Notes: generated by a model from the sequence alone, not told the origin. Shown: positions 6,501-15,917, counted from the stretch's first letter. The stretch: DNA of 23,230 nt from Collinsella sp. (GCA_031292915.1 JAUMSH010000009.1:1-23230), one strand, 5' to 3'. Program-made: numbers and translations.

Positions 6501-8081
6501 TTGAGCATCACGCCCCTCGATAGCATTCGCCGCGCCATCGCCCGCCGTAACGGCATCTCCAACCCCGCTGCATCGAAAGACGGCGCCGCGAAGGCCCAGG
6601 GCGGCCGCATCGAGAACGGCCTGTTCCCCGCCTCCCACACGGCCGAAGAGCTCGCGCGCATCCAGGAGCTGAGCCAGCGCAACGCCGGCGGACCCGATAG
6701 CAGCCAAGCCACACGTCGCCGGCGCGAACGCGATCGGGAGCCCGGCCCCGTCCGCCGCATGGTCAACGCTTGGTGGAACCGTCTGCTCGGCGCCGTCTAC
6801 GGCGGCGGCTTCTCCATGCAGGAAGCGGAATACGAGGAGCACGCCACCAGCCGCGACTATCTTTGGAACACCCTCGGCACCGCCGTGTGGGGCCTGGCGT
6901 TTCCGTTGCTCACCATCGTGTCTACGCAGCTCGTGGGCGCCGAAGAAGCAGGCAAATTCTCCATCGCCTTTGTCACCGGCACGCTCATCATGATCGCGTG
7001 CAACTACGGCGTGCGCAATTTCCAGGTCTCAGACATCGACGAAAAGACGTCCTTTGCCTCCTACCAGCTCAACCGCTGGCTTTGTGGAGCGCTCGCCCTA
7101 GGCTGCGGCCTCATGTACAGCAGCGCCCGCGGCTATGATGCACAGATGGCGACGATCGGCCTGGGCGTCTACCTGTATAAGGTCATCGATGGCGTCGCCG
7201 ACGTGTACGAAGGCCGCCTGCAGCAGGCCGACAAACTCTACTTGGCTGGAATGAGCCAAACGCTACGCTCCGTCGGCGTCATCGCGGTCTTCAGCGTGGC
7301 GCTGTTCCTCACGCGCAGCATGCCCATCGCGGCCATGGCCATGGGTGTCACCGCGATCGCCTCGCTCGTGCTGGTCACCGCGCCGCTCGCCCTGCTCGAG
7401 ACCGAAAAATCGCGCCGCGTGAGTCTGCGCGAGGTCGGCCACCTGTTTGTCCAGTGCGCCCCGCTCTTTGGTGCACTGTTCCTGTTCAACCTAATTGAGA
7501 GCATGCCCAAGTTTGTGATGGAAGGCACGCTGGCATACAAATATCAGCTGTACTTTAATGCCCTGTTCTTTCCGGCGCAGGCTATTTTGCTGAGCATTGG
7601 ATTTATCTATAAACCGCAGCTTCTGCGCTTGTCGAGCATTTGGGCTAATCCTCGCAAGCGTCATCGCTTTGACCTGATTATTGTTGCCGTTATGGCGCTG
7701 ATCGTGGTCATCACCGGCGTGTGCGCCGCATTTATGGCAGGTCCCGGTATTCCCCTCATGAGCTTGATGTACGGCCTCAGCTTTGAGCGCTACCGTACGC
7801 TGGCGTTGCTGATGGTCGTCGCCGGCGGCGTCACCGCGGCCATCGACTTTATCTACGCCATCATCACGGTGCTACGCCACGCTGGAGACGTCACCAAGAT
7901 CTACCTGATCTGCTTCGCCGTAAGCGTGGTGCTGCCGGTGATCCTGATTAAGCTGCTGGGTCTGATGGGCGCTGTAGTGAGCTACCTAGCCATCATGGCC
8001 CTACTCCTGGTGCTGCTGATAATCGAGTACCGCCGCATCCGCCAACGCATAGAGAGGGACCGGAATCCGTACGGCGCCTAA
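6501..8081 (+). CDS. Wzx/MATE-like polysaccharide flippase (polytopic membrane protein)
   Basis: A 526-residue membrane protein of the MOP exporter superfamily, probably moving a lipid-linked glycan across the membrane. A hydrophilic, Arg-rich N-terminal tail of about 110 residues precedes roughly 12-14 hydrophobic segments, starting around LWNTLGTAVWGLAFPLLTIV and ending with IMALLLVLLIIEYRRIRQRI. No glycosyltransferase gene lies next to it, so the substrate cannot be guessed. The start is taken as TTG 6501, since AGAAAGGA lies seven bases upstream and the -10 box is at 6467-6472. The longer frame from GTG 6462 would begin before the expected transcript. The long charged tail is unusual for flippases. 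Confidence 0.8.
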   Translation: MSITPLDSIRRAIARRNGISNPAASKDGAAKAQGGRIENGLFPASHTAEELARIQELSQRNAGGPDSSQATRRRRERDREPGPVRRMVNAWWNRLLGAVYGGGFSMQEAEYEEHATSRDYLWNTLGTAVWGLAFPLLTIVSTQLVGAEEAGKFSIAFVTGTLIMIACNYGVRNFQVSDIDEKTSFASYQLNRWLCGALALGCGLMYSSARGYDAQMATIGLGVYLYKVIDGVADVYEGRLQQADKLYLAGMSQTLRSVGVIAVFSVALFLTRSMPIAAMAMGVTAIASLVLVTAPLALLETEKSRRVSLREVGHLFVQCAPLFGALFLFNLIESMPKFVMEGTLAYKYQLYFNALFFPAQAILLSIGFIYKPQLLRLSSIWANPRKRHRFDLIIVAVMALIVVITGVCAAFMAGPGIPLMSLMYGLSFERYRTLALLMVVAGGVTAAIDFIYAIITVLRHAGDVTKIYLICFAVSVVLPVILIKLLGLMGAVVSYLAIMALLLVLLIIEYRRIRQRIERDRNPYGA

Positions 8082-8160
8082 TTAGCTGCCCGGTCACCGG
8101 AATTTGCGATGGAATCACCCCGTCTGGGGTCTCGTTGCGGACAATATTCATCACGCAAAA

Positions 8161-8283
8161 CTAAGTGAGTAGACTTTTACCGAATCCCCGACCACACCAA
8201 CAGAGCACAAGTCTGTGACCTGCGGTTTTATTGAGGCAAATATGTTGGGTGCTCGGCATTTCCAAAAAAGCCTACTCACTTAG
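8161..8283. mobile_element. 123-base foldback element with 18-bp terminal inverted repeats (MITE-like or ncRNA)
   Basis: CTAAGTGAGTAG (8161-8172) is the exact reverse complement of 8272-8283. Allowing one mismatch the arms extend to 18 bp, ending in CTTTT. Inside, CACCAAC pairs with GTTGGGTG and ACAGA with TCTGT, so the whole element can fold into one branched hairpin. It is AT-richer than its surroundings and holds no ORF. No flanking direct duplication is visible. It could be a non-autonomous mobile element or a structured RNA. Confidence 0.55.
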
Positions 8284-8469
8284 CCAGCGGGCAGCCAAAA
8301 AAGAACCGCCGCGACGTCGTTTGACTCCGTTGCAACGGTTTTTCGAGCATTTTCGCGCTATCGAGGACGCAGACGCTCCTCATTTCTAGCGCTTACCGAG
8401 CAAGAAGGCGCTACTCTCCGAAAGTAGTCAAAAAAGGCCCCGTCCAAAATTAGCTACCCCTTGCACCGA
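8284..8469. other. Structured non-coding stretch
   Basis: No plausible gene. Several inverted repeats: CCGTTGCAACGG followed by TTTTT (near 8329-8345, possible plus-strand terminator after the flippase), GCGCTA..GAGGA / TCCTC..TAGCGC (8355-8392), and CTACT / AGTAG (about 8412-8430) followed by TCAAAAAAGG. The PPP phosphatase gene ends just to the right on the minus strand, so part of this may be its 3' end signal. I cannot assign a family. Confidence 0.4.
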
Positions 8470-9309
8470 TTATTCGCCCGGGTTGATATTCGCGTAGAAC
8501 TCCGCCCCGTCGTCCAGGCGCAGGATGCCCACGCGGCCGAACTCGGAGCCGGTGGCGGCGGCGCAGTCGATGTCGATACGATCGGGCACACCGGCAGTGT
8601 CCTCGCCGCCCAAGCGCACGATCTGCCCGCGGCCCGACTCCTCGTCGAGCCCCGCAAGACCACCGACCTCGCAATAACGCCCGAGCGACACCGTTGGCGT
8701 GTGACCGCTCACAACGACCGGGCCCTTACCCTCGGTAGAAAGCAGCCCGGTCGGCACATCCCAATAGCCGTGACGAATCCACAGCAGGTCATCGGACGAC
8801 TGCACCGCGAGCATCTGCTGCAGCAGCTCGCGATCGGCACCCACCGCTCCAACGCCATCGGCACAATCGACGCCATGCTCAAGCAAAAACGCCCGCGCCG
8901 CCTCGGTCTGAATGCCGGCGTGTACCAGCAGATACGGGCGCTCCTCGGTCTCGACCACCGCGTAGAGCGGCAGCGCGGCCATCCATCGCACGAGCTCCTC
9001 GTATGCCTCAAATTCCATGTCGTTGAGCTGCTCGCGCGTCGTCCAGCCACCGTTGATATCCCAGGTCTCGGCATCGAGCGGATCCTGACCAATGATGGCA
9101 TCGAGCATGATCTGCTCGTGATTACCCTTGAGCACGTGGGCGTTGGGCAGCGAGCGCACGAGCTTAATAACGCCGACCGGATCGGGCCCGCGATCGATCA
9201 TGTCGCCCAGCACGTACAGCGTGTCGTCGGACGTCAACGAGATCTTAGACAGGGCCTCGTCAAGCGCACGCACGTGCCCGTGAGCATCAGATGTCACATA
9301 GATCGCCAT
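8470..9309 (-). CDS. PPP-family metallophosphoesterase (Ser/Thr phosphatase or ApaH-like)
   Basis: A 279-residue calcineurin-type phosphoesterase. The dinuclear metal site is complete: D8 and H10 (SDAHGH), D36 in GDMIDRG (35-41), N63 and H64 in GNHE, then histidines in LLVHAGI and in VVSGHTPT. The GDxxDRG and GNHE spacing is that of the PPP branch, which includes bacterial protein phosphatases and symmetric Ap4A hydrolases; the sequence alone does not decide between them. The C-terminal part ends in a GRVGILRLDDG strand usual for the fold. The ATG has AAGGAGAGG upstream. A promoter-like pair lies at 9385-9413. Transcribed alone, divergent from the antiporter. Confidence 0.9.
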   Translation of the reverse strand: MAIYVTSDAHGHVRALDEALSKISLTSDDTLYVLGDMIDRGPDPVGVIKLVRSLPNAHVLKGNHEQIMLDAIIGQDPLDAETWDINGGWTTREQLNDMEFEAYEELVRWMAALPLYAVVETEERPYLLVHAGIQTEAARAFLLEHGVDCADGVGAVGADRELLQQMLAVQSSDDLLWIRHGYWDVPTGLLSTEGKGPVVVSGHTPTVSLGRYCEVGGLAGLDEESGRGQIVRLGGEDTAGVPDRIDIDCAAATGSEFGRVGILRLDDGAEFYANINPGE

Positions 9310-9384
9310 GGTACGCCTCTCCTTGCATTGCGGCCGAAGCCCGGTGCCGCAACTAAAACTTCAAGTTGAACTTAAACGTTACCC

Positions 9385-9413
9385 ATTGTACTCCGTTGCA
9401 ATAAAGCTGGAAA
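9385..9413 (-). promoter_or_regulatory. Possible promoter of the PPP phosphatase
   Basis: On the minus strand TTTCCA (9408-9413), a 17-base spacer, then TACAAT (9385-9390), about 75 bases before the start codon. A small palindrome TTCAAGTTGAA (9360-9370) lies just downstream of the -10. Confidence 0.45.
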
Positions 9414-9562
9414 GGGTTTCCGAGCAGAGGCAAAGACGGCAGCCGTCTATGACGATATCGCGCACGCCCGCAATCCAACCCCATAAACCCACCATCTTTG
9501 GGTACAAATAACCACAGACAGCTGACCGTGCCACGCCAACCACCCAGGAGCGGACACTATCC

Positions 9563-11164
9563 ATGAACCAGATCCTTCTCTTTATCGGCCTCGTCATCAT
9601 TTTGTGCCTGACCATCAAACCCGTCGGCAAAAAACTCCCCTTCCCCACCCTGCTCATCTTTATCGCGCTGGGCATGTTGTTGGGCGTCAACGGCCCGACG
9701 CATATCGACTTTAGCGACTACGCACTCACCGAAACCGTCTGCAGCACGGCGCTGCTATTCATCATGTTCTACGGCGGCTTTAACACCAATATCGACCGCG
9801 CCAAGCCCGTCGCTGCGCCGGCGGTGCTGCTGAGCACGCTCGGCGTCGTCATCACCGCAGGCATCACCGGCGTGTTCGCCCACTTTGTGCTGGGCTTCGA
9901 CTGGATCGGCGGCCTGCTGCTGGGCTCGGTCGTGGCATCCACCGACGCGGCCAGCGTCTTTAGTGTTCTGCGCGAGCACAGCCTGTCGCTGAAGGGCGGC
10001 ACCGACTCGCTGCTCGAGGTCGAATCGGGCTCCAACGATCCCGTCGCCTACATGCTCACCGCCGTGCTCGCCACACTCGCGGCCGGCGGCGACATTAACA
10101 TCCCCGTGCTGCTGGCCAAGCAGATTATCCTGGGCGTGGGCCTGGGCCTCGCCATCGGCTGGGCGGCGGGCCGCCTGATTGAACGCGCGCACGCAACGGC
10201 CGAGGGCGCGCAGACCATCTTTTTGTTCGCCGTGGCGATCGTTGCCTACGCGCTACCAAGCTATCTGGGCGGCAACGGCTTTTTGGCTGTATACCTGGCC
10301 GGCATTGTGCTGGGTGCCAGCGACATCACCGGCAAAGTCGAGATGGCGCACTTCTTTGACACCCTCACCGAGATGGCAGAGATGACCATCTTCTTTTTGC
10401 TGGGCCTGCTCGTTACACCCGCACGCCTGCCGCAAATGCTGCTACCGGGCCTGGCGCTCATGGCGTTTATGCTCTTTGCGAGCCGCCCCATCGCCGTAGG
10501 CATGCTGCTGGCACCGTTTAGGACGAACCCTCGCCAGGTTGCGCTCGTAAGCTGGGCGGGTCTGCGCGGAGCAGCTTCGGTCGTCTTTAGTCTCTTTGCC
10601 GTGGTGGCCGGCGTTCCCGGCGGACACGACCTATTTGACCTGGTGTTTGTGATTGCCGTGTCGAGCATTGTGGTGCAGGGCTCGCTGCTGCCGGCGTTGG
10701 CGAAGAAGCTCGATATGATCGATGCGACCGGCGACGTGCGCCGCACCTTTAACGACTACCGCGACGAGGACGGCATGTCGTTTGTAAAGCTCAAGGTGGG
10801 CGCTGGACATCCGTTTGCCGGACGCTCGCTCGCGGACATTGGCAGCGCCACAGACATGCTCGTGGTCCTGGTGCTGCGCGACGGGGCGCACCCGGTGCTG
10901 CCCAACGGCGATACCGTCATCGAGGAAGGTGACCTGCTGGTGATGGCCGCGCCGACGTTTGAAGAGCGTGCCGAGGTTACGCTGCGCGAGGTCACCGTAA
11001 CCCCCCACGGTCGCCTGGCCGGCCAGCGTCTTCGCGATGTGCCGCAAGGCAAGCATCCCTTTATCGTCGTGATGCTCAAACGCGACGGCCAGACGATCAT
11101 CCCCGACGGCAACACCCTCATATACGCCGGCGACGAAGCCGTCATCGCCACACTGGCGTCGTAG
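9563..11164 (+). CDS. CPA1-type K+ or Na+/H+ antiporter with RCK_C domains
   Basis: A 533-residue inner-membrane antiporter of the NhaP2/CvrA type. Residues 1 to about 385 form some 12 hydrophobic segments with family marks: FIMFYGGFNTN, GSVVASTDAASVFSVL, and the ion-site motif ESGSNDPVAYML. The rest (about 400-533) is cytoplasmic and looks like two consecutive TrkA-C (RCK_C) units, each starting with a GHPFAGRSL- or HGRLAGQRL-like strand and ending in GDLLVMAA or GDEAVIATLA. Such domains gate K+/H+ exchange by nucleotide or ion binding. The ribosome site CAGGAG is about 13 bases before the ATG, rather far. The stop overlaps the GTG of a possible small ORF by one base. The family is secure; the ion is inferred. 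Confidence 0.92.
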   Translation: MNQILLFIGLVIILCLTIKPVGKKLPFPTLLIFIALGMLLGVNGPTHIDFSDYALTETVCSTALLFIMFYGGFNTNIDRAKPVAAPAVLLSTLGVVITAGITGVFAHFVLGFDWIGGLLLGSVVASTDAASVFSVLREHSLSLKGGTDSLLEVESGSNDPVAYMLTAVLATLAAGGDINIPVLLAKQIILGVGLGLAIGWAAGRLIERAHATAEGAQTIFLFAVAIVAYALPSYLGGNGFLAVYLAGIVLGASDITGKVEMAHFFDTLTEMAEMTIFFLLGLLVTPARLPQMLLPGLALMAFMLFASRPIAVGMLLAPFRTNPRQVALVSWAGLRGAASVVFSLFAVVAGVPGGHDLFDLVFVIAVSSIVVQGSLLPALAKKLDMIDATGDVRRTFNDYRDEDGMSFVKLKVGAGHPFAGRSLADIGSATDMLVVLVLRDGAHPVLPNGDTVIEEGDLLVMAAPTFEERAEVTLREVTVTPHGRLAGQRLRDVPQGKHPFIVVMLKRDGQTIIPDGNTLIYAGDEAVIATLAS

Positions 11165-11256
11165 TGACCAGGAAGTGGCTAATTTGCGACGAAGAGATCA
11201 AGCGCCTAGAGAACCTCATGCCTTCGCTCGCAGATTCGGATTTGCCTGAGGAGTAA
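11164..11256 (+). CDS. Possible 30-residue ORF coupled to the antiporter
   Basis: GTG at 11164 overlaps the antiporter stop (TAGTG), an arrangement that allows translational coupling. The ORF reads MTRKWLICDEEIKRLENLM and ends in PSLADSDLPEE: a short, charged, helix-prone peptide. There is no strong ribosome site of its own beyond the AGG-poor antiporter end, and I know no homologue. It could be a small accessory subunit or only chance. Conservation across related genomes would decide. Confidence 0.3.
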   Translation: MTRKWLICDEEIKRLENLMPSLADSDLPEE

Positions 11257-11390
11257 AGCACCCCTCCCCCATGTAACCATCCTGTAAATCATAGCGGCGC
11301 ACTCGGGTTTTGTTGTGATGCGGTCGCGCCTGGCGCTCCACTGTGCTAAAGTATCCCGAACGTTCAAACGACTACGAGGGAGACTAGAAG

Positions 11391-12515
<1,125 letters not shown>

Positions 12516-12587
12516 CCCGCAACACGCGGGCCGACCAGCCACCTCAGACCACCCTGTTTAGATTAAAACCTGCTAAGGAGTTTTTCC

Positions 12588-13751
12588 ATGCGCAAGATTA
12601 AGACCATCGACGACATCACTAAAGACGGCAAAGTCGAGTTTGGCGAGGGCTACGAGTTTGTAAGCACCGCCGAGGAGGCCGACGCGATCCTGATGCGCTC
12701 GACCGACCTGCACGGCTACGAGCTGCCCGAGGGCATCCGCGCCATCGCCCGCTGCGGTGCCGGCGTCAACAACATCCCCGTCGAGGAGTACGCCAAGAAG
12801 GGCGTTGTCGTCTTTAACTCCCCCGGCGCTAACAGCAACGCCGTTAAGGAGCTCGTCCTAGGCATGCTGGTGCTCTCGAGCCGCGGCGTGGTGCAATCGA
12901 TGAACTGGGTGCGCGACAACGCCGACGACCCCGAGATTCAGGTCGATGCCGAGAAGGCCAAGAAGGCCTTTGTGGGCCGCGAGCTCAAGGGCAAGCGCAT
13001 CGGCGTCATCGGCCTGGGCAACGTGGGCTCCAAGGTCGCCAACGCCTGCGTCGACCTGGGCATGGACGTTTACGGCTACGACCCGTTCATTTCCGTCGAG
13101 CACGCGTGGGTGCTGAGCCGCGAGGTGCAGCGTGTGGGCACGCTCGAGGATCTCTGCCGCGGCTGCGACTACCTCACCGTACACGTGCCCAGCAAGGCCG
13201 ACACCATCGGCATGATCAGCACCGAGCAGATTAACCTGCTGGCACCCGACGCCGTGCTCATCAACTACGCACGCGAAACCATCATTGACGAGGACGCCGT
13301 CGACGCCGCCCTGCGCGAGGGCAAGCTCAGCTGGTTTAGCTGCGACTTCGCCACGCCCAAGACCGTCAAGATGCCCAATACGTTTATCACCACGCACTCG
13401 GGCGCCGGCACCGGCGAGGCCGAGGCCAACTGCGCCGATATGGCCATCAGCGAGCTCAAGGATTACCTGGAGAACGGCAACATCGCACACAGCGTCAACT
13501 ATCCCGCCTGCAGCATGGGCAAGGCGCGCGCCGCGAGCCGCATCGCCTGTCTGCACGCCAACGTGCCCAACATGATCGGCCAGATCACAGCCATTCTCGC
13601 CAAGGACAACGCCAACGTGCAGCGTATGACCAACGAGTCCGCTGGCGAGAACGCCTACACCATGTTCGACACCGATGAGCACCTGGACAGCAGCACCATC
13701 GAGGCGCTCAAGCAGATTCCGTCGATGTATCGCGTGCGCGTAATCAAATAG
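12588..13751 (+). CDS. serA: D-3-phosphoglycerate dehydrogenase (short ACT form), possible catalytic-site change
   Basis: A 387-residue NAD-dependent enzyme for the first step of serine synthesis. It is the short clostridial type: substrate-binding lobes, a Rossmann domain with GLGNVG at 142-147, then one ACT domain (about 317-387) for serine feedback. The usual catalytic triad is Arg/Glu/His. Here R229 and H270 are in place. At the expected Glu position, 29 residues after the Arg as in E. coli SerA and in the clostridial sequence I recall, I read Lys258 (SCDFATPKTV). The Gly after the Arg is Glu (NYARETI) and the usual PHxG loop is TTHSGAG. The ribosome site CTAAGGAG is good. It follows serC; two terminator-like hairpins end the operon. 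The family is secure, but the active-site reading needs an alignment. Confidence 0.93.
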   Translation: MRKIKTIDDITKDGKVEFGEGYEFVSTAEEADAILMRSTDLHGYELPEGIRAIARCGAGVNNIPVEEYAKKGVVVFNSPGANSNAVKELVLGMLVLSSRGVVQSMNWVRDNADDPEIQVDAEKAKKAFVGRELKGKRIGVIGLGNVGSKVANACVDLGMDVYGYDPFISVEHAWVLSREVQRVGTLEDLCRGCDYLTVHVPSKADTIGMISTEQINLLAPDAVLINYARETIIDEDAVDAALREGKLSWFSCDFATPKTVKMPNTFITTHSGAGTGEAEANCADMAISELKDYLENGNIAHSVNYPACSMGKARAASRIACLHANVPNMIGQITAILAKDNANVQRMTNESAGENAYTMFDTDEHLDSSTIEALKQIPSMYRVRVIK

Positions 13752-13765
13752 CGCCGGCTGATCTG

Positions 13766-13794
13766 ACGGGCAGTTCCCCATGTGGCCTGCCCGT
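13766..13794 (+). terminator. First hairpin after serA
   Basis: ACGGGCAG (13766-13773) pairs with CTGCCCGT (13787-13794). The tail is poor in T, so it may be a partial terminator or protect the 3' end. Confidence 0.45.
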
Positions 13795-13815
13795 TACTGA
13801 CATTGAATGCCCGCG

Positions 13816-13850
13816 GGGGCGCCTTTCGCATGAGAGGCGCCCCTGTTTTT
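13816..13850 (+). terminator. Strong terminator of serC-serA
   Basis: GGGGCGCC (13816-13823) pairs with GGCGCCCC (13836-13843), extended inside by TTC/GAG-type pairs, followed by TGTTTTTG. A classic rho-independent terminator separating serA from the M20 gene. Confidence 0.88.
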
Positions 13851-13928
13851 GTAAGCACTCCATTAAATGCACCGAGCCGCTTCTTGGCATACAATCTGTA
13901 TGTTGACCTAACTATCTGTGAGGTGCCT

Positions 13929-15149
13929 ATGGTTGATACAGGTTTTGCTTGGCGGCTTACGCAAAGACTCGTGCGGATCGACAGTTCCGACCCAGGTGCG
14001 TATGAGGGCGAGATTGAACGCTATATCAAAGCGTTGGTTGAGGAACGGTTAGCGCAGCTGAGCCATCCGGTACTCGATGCCGTGCAAATTGCAGAGCTCG
14101 AAGTACTCCCCGGGCGCCGCAACCTTATGGTCACCGTGCCGGGACTGGGCGACGAGGCGCGGCTGGTCTATATCTGCCACATGGATACCGTTACCTTGGG
14201 CGACGGCTGGGACGCGGACATTACGCCGCTCGGGGCGGTCGTGCGCGACGGCAAGCTCTACGGCCGCGGTGCCTGCGATATGAAGGGTGGCCTGGCCTGT
14301 GCCATTGCCGCACTGGTCCATACGCTCGAGCGCGTGGCGGCGGATGGCGCGCTGCCCCGCCGCGGCTTTTCGCTCATCTGCTCGGTCGACGAGGAAGACT
14401 TTATGCGAGGCTCCGAGGCAGCCATCGATGCCGGCTGGGTCGGTTCGCGCGAATGGGTGCTGGACACCGAGCCCACCGACGGACAGATCCAGGTGGCGCA
14501 CAAGGGGCGTACGTGGTTCGAGATTGAAATGGCTGGCGTGACGGCGCATGCGAGCCAGCCGTGGAAGGGCGCGGATGCCGTCGCCGCCATGGCCGAGGTC
14601 GTGTGTTCACTCCGTCGCGCGTTTGTGGCGCTGCCCGCGCACGATGAGCTGGGGTCTTCGACCATCACGTTTGGCCAAATCGAGGGCGGATATCGCCCCT
14701 ATGTCGTGCCCGACCGCGCCAAAGTCTGGGTCGACATGCGTCTGACCCCGCCGACCGATACGGCCGCCGTGACGCGCATGGTAGAGCAGGCCATCGCCGT
14801 CGCCGAAGCCGCCGTTCCCGGTTGCCATGGCAGCTACACCGTGACGGGCGACCGCCCCGCCATCGAGCGCGATCCAAGCTCTCCTCTTCTAGCCGCGCTC
14901 AAACGTGTCGCCGATGACGTGACGGGGGCGGACACAACCGTCGGCTTCTTTACCGGCTACACCGACACCGCTGTCATTGCCGGCAAGACAGGTAACCGCA
15001 ATTGCATGAGCTACGGTCCCGGGTCGCTCGCGCTCGCGCACAAGCCCAACGAATATGTGCCCCATGCCGATATCGTTCGTTGTCAGCAGGTGCTGATCGC
15101 GCTCGCCGATAACGTGCTCTGGGACGCGAGCGGCCAAGTTGGGGCATAA
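13929..15149 (+). CDS. M20 family metallopeptidase (ArgE/DapE/YgeY-like)
   Basis: A 406-residue zinc-dependent amidohydrolase that cleaves a small peptide or N-acyl amino acid in the cytoplasm. The co-catalytic metal site is readable: H84 and D86 in CHMDTV, bridging D117 in YGRGACDMKGG, the catalytic/metal acids in SVDEED (153-158), and a late His in ALAHKPNEYVPHAD. The dimerisation insert sits between, starting near HKGRTWFEIEMAGVTAHAS. The overall pattern resembles YgeY/Ss-type M20 enzymes, but the substrate cannot be read from sequence. The start at 13929 is chosen for GAGGTG just upstream; the frame stays open to 13782 across the serA terminator and is not real there. The DUF1015-like gene follows 39 bases later, so they are probably co-transcribed. 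Confidence 0.9.
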   Translation: MVDTGFAWRLTQRLVRIDSSDPGAYEGEIERYIKALVEERLAQLSHPVLDAVQIAELEVLPGRRNLMVTVPGLGDEARLVYICHMDTVTLGDGWDADITPLGAVVRDGKLYGRGACDMKGGLACAIAALVHTLERVAADGALPRRGFSLICSVDEEDFMRGSEAAIDAGWVGSREWVLDTEPTDGQIQVAHKGRTWFEIEMAGVTAHASQPWKGADAVAAMAEVVCSLRRAFVALPAHDELGSSTITFGQIEGGYRPYVVPDRAKVWVDMRLTPPTDTAAVTRMVEQAIAVAEAAVPGCHGSYTVTGDRPAIERDPSSPLLAALKRVADDVTGADTTVGFFTGYTDTAVIAGKTGNRNCMSYGPGSLALAHKPNEYVPHADIVRCQQVLIALADNVLWDASGQVGA

Positions 15150-15188
15150 TAAGCCGCGAACAAACCGACTCGTGCGTTAGGACCGCCC

Positions 15189-15872
15189 ATGAAAGCACTT
15201 CCGTTTCCCTGCATCCGCCCGGCTCAGGACCGCGTGCTCGAGGCGCTGCCTGCAATGGGTAGCATCCTGAGCGGCAACGATGCTCTGCGCGGAGCCATTG
15301 CCGATGGCCTGATGCTCAAGGACCCGGGTGCGGCGTATTACGTGTACGAATGCTCGGGCGAGCCGGGGCGCGTAACAGGTGTCGTGGCGATCTGCCCGAC
15401 GAGTGTACTTGCGGGCGGCAAGGGCGTTGCCAGCGCTGACGTGGCCGCCGCTGCGCACGCGATCGCCGAGCTCAAAGTTCAGCCGCGCCCCGTGTCGCTC
15501 GCCTACGAAGCCTCGCCCGTCATGGATATCATCCTCGGCGCCGCAAAAGAGGGCGCTTCACTCTATGCCGTCACCGACCCCGCCGGCATTACGCACCGCG
15601 TGTGGGAGGTCAAGCGCGAGGACGCCGTCGGGGCCATCCGCGCTATGCTCGACCAAGCACCGGAGCCAGCACTGGTCGACGACCCTACCTACGCTGCCGC
15701 GCTGGTCGGGGCATCACAGCTCCTGACCGACGATGCCCGTGCCGCCGGCACCTACACGGGCAAAGAGCCGTTCAACTTTGCCGTAGCTGTACTCTTCCCC
15801 GCCGCGCAGGTCAGCGGCGGCGTGCCGCAGGTTCCGACGGGTCTGCTCACGCACCAGGTCGCACGGTTCTAG
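15189..15872 (+). CDS. Shortened DUF1015-like protein
   Basis: A 227-residue soluble protein that looks like the N-terminal half of DUF1015 (COG4198). Seen: an opening LPFPCIRPA (DUF1015 starts with a PFxxxRP element), GAAYYVYECSGEPGRVTGVVAI (cf. the lYvY...tGvva strand), ASLYAVTDPAGITHRVWEVKRED (cf. d..Gv.HrlW.v), then YAAALVGASQLL where DUF1015 normally has its ADGHHRY motif. That motif is absent, and the protein stops near FAVAVLFP instead of running to about 400 residues. DUF1015 genes often sit beside serA/serC in clostridia as I recall, which fits the location. The ribosome site is weak (TTAGGA). No frameshift is evident, so it may be a distinct short form. The family call is moderate. 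Confidence 0.6.
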   Translation: MKALPFPCIRPAQDRVLEALPAMGSILSGNDALRGAIADGLMLKDPGAAYYVYECSGEPGRVTGVVAICPTSVLAGGKGVASADVAAAAHAIAELKVQPRPVSLAYEASPVMDIILGAAKEGASLYAVTDPAGITHRVWEVKREDAVGAIRAMLDQAPEPALVDDPTYAAALVGASQLLTDDARAAGTYTGKEPFNFAVAVLFPAAQVSGGVPQVPTGLLTHQVARF

Positions 15873-15917
15873 CAAGACCAAACCGCCCGGCACAAAAATC
15901 GGCAGCTCAACAAACAG

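Noticed and set aside
8161..8283. tRNA or small catalytic RNA.
   Set aside because: No T-loop GTTCRANNC in the right place, no acceptor/CCA arrangement and no ribozyme core; the terminal arms are too long for a tRNA.
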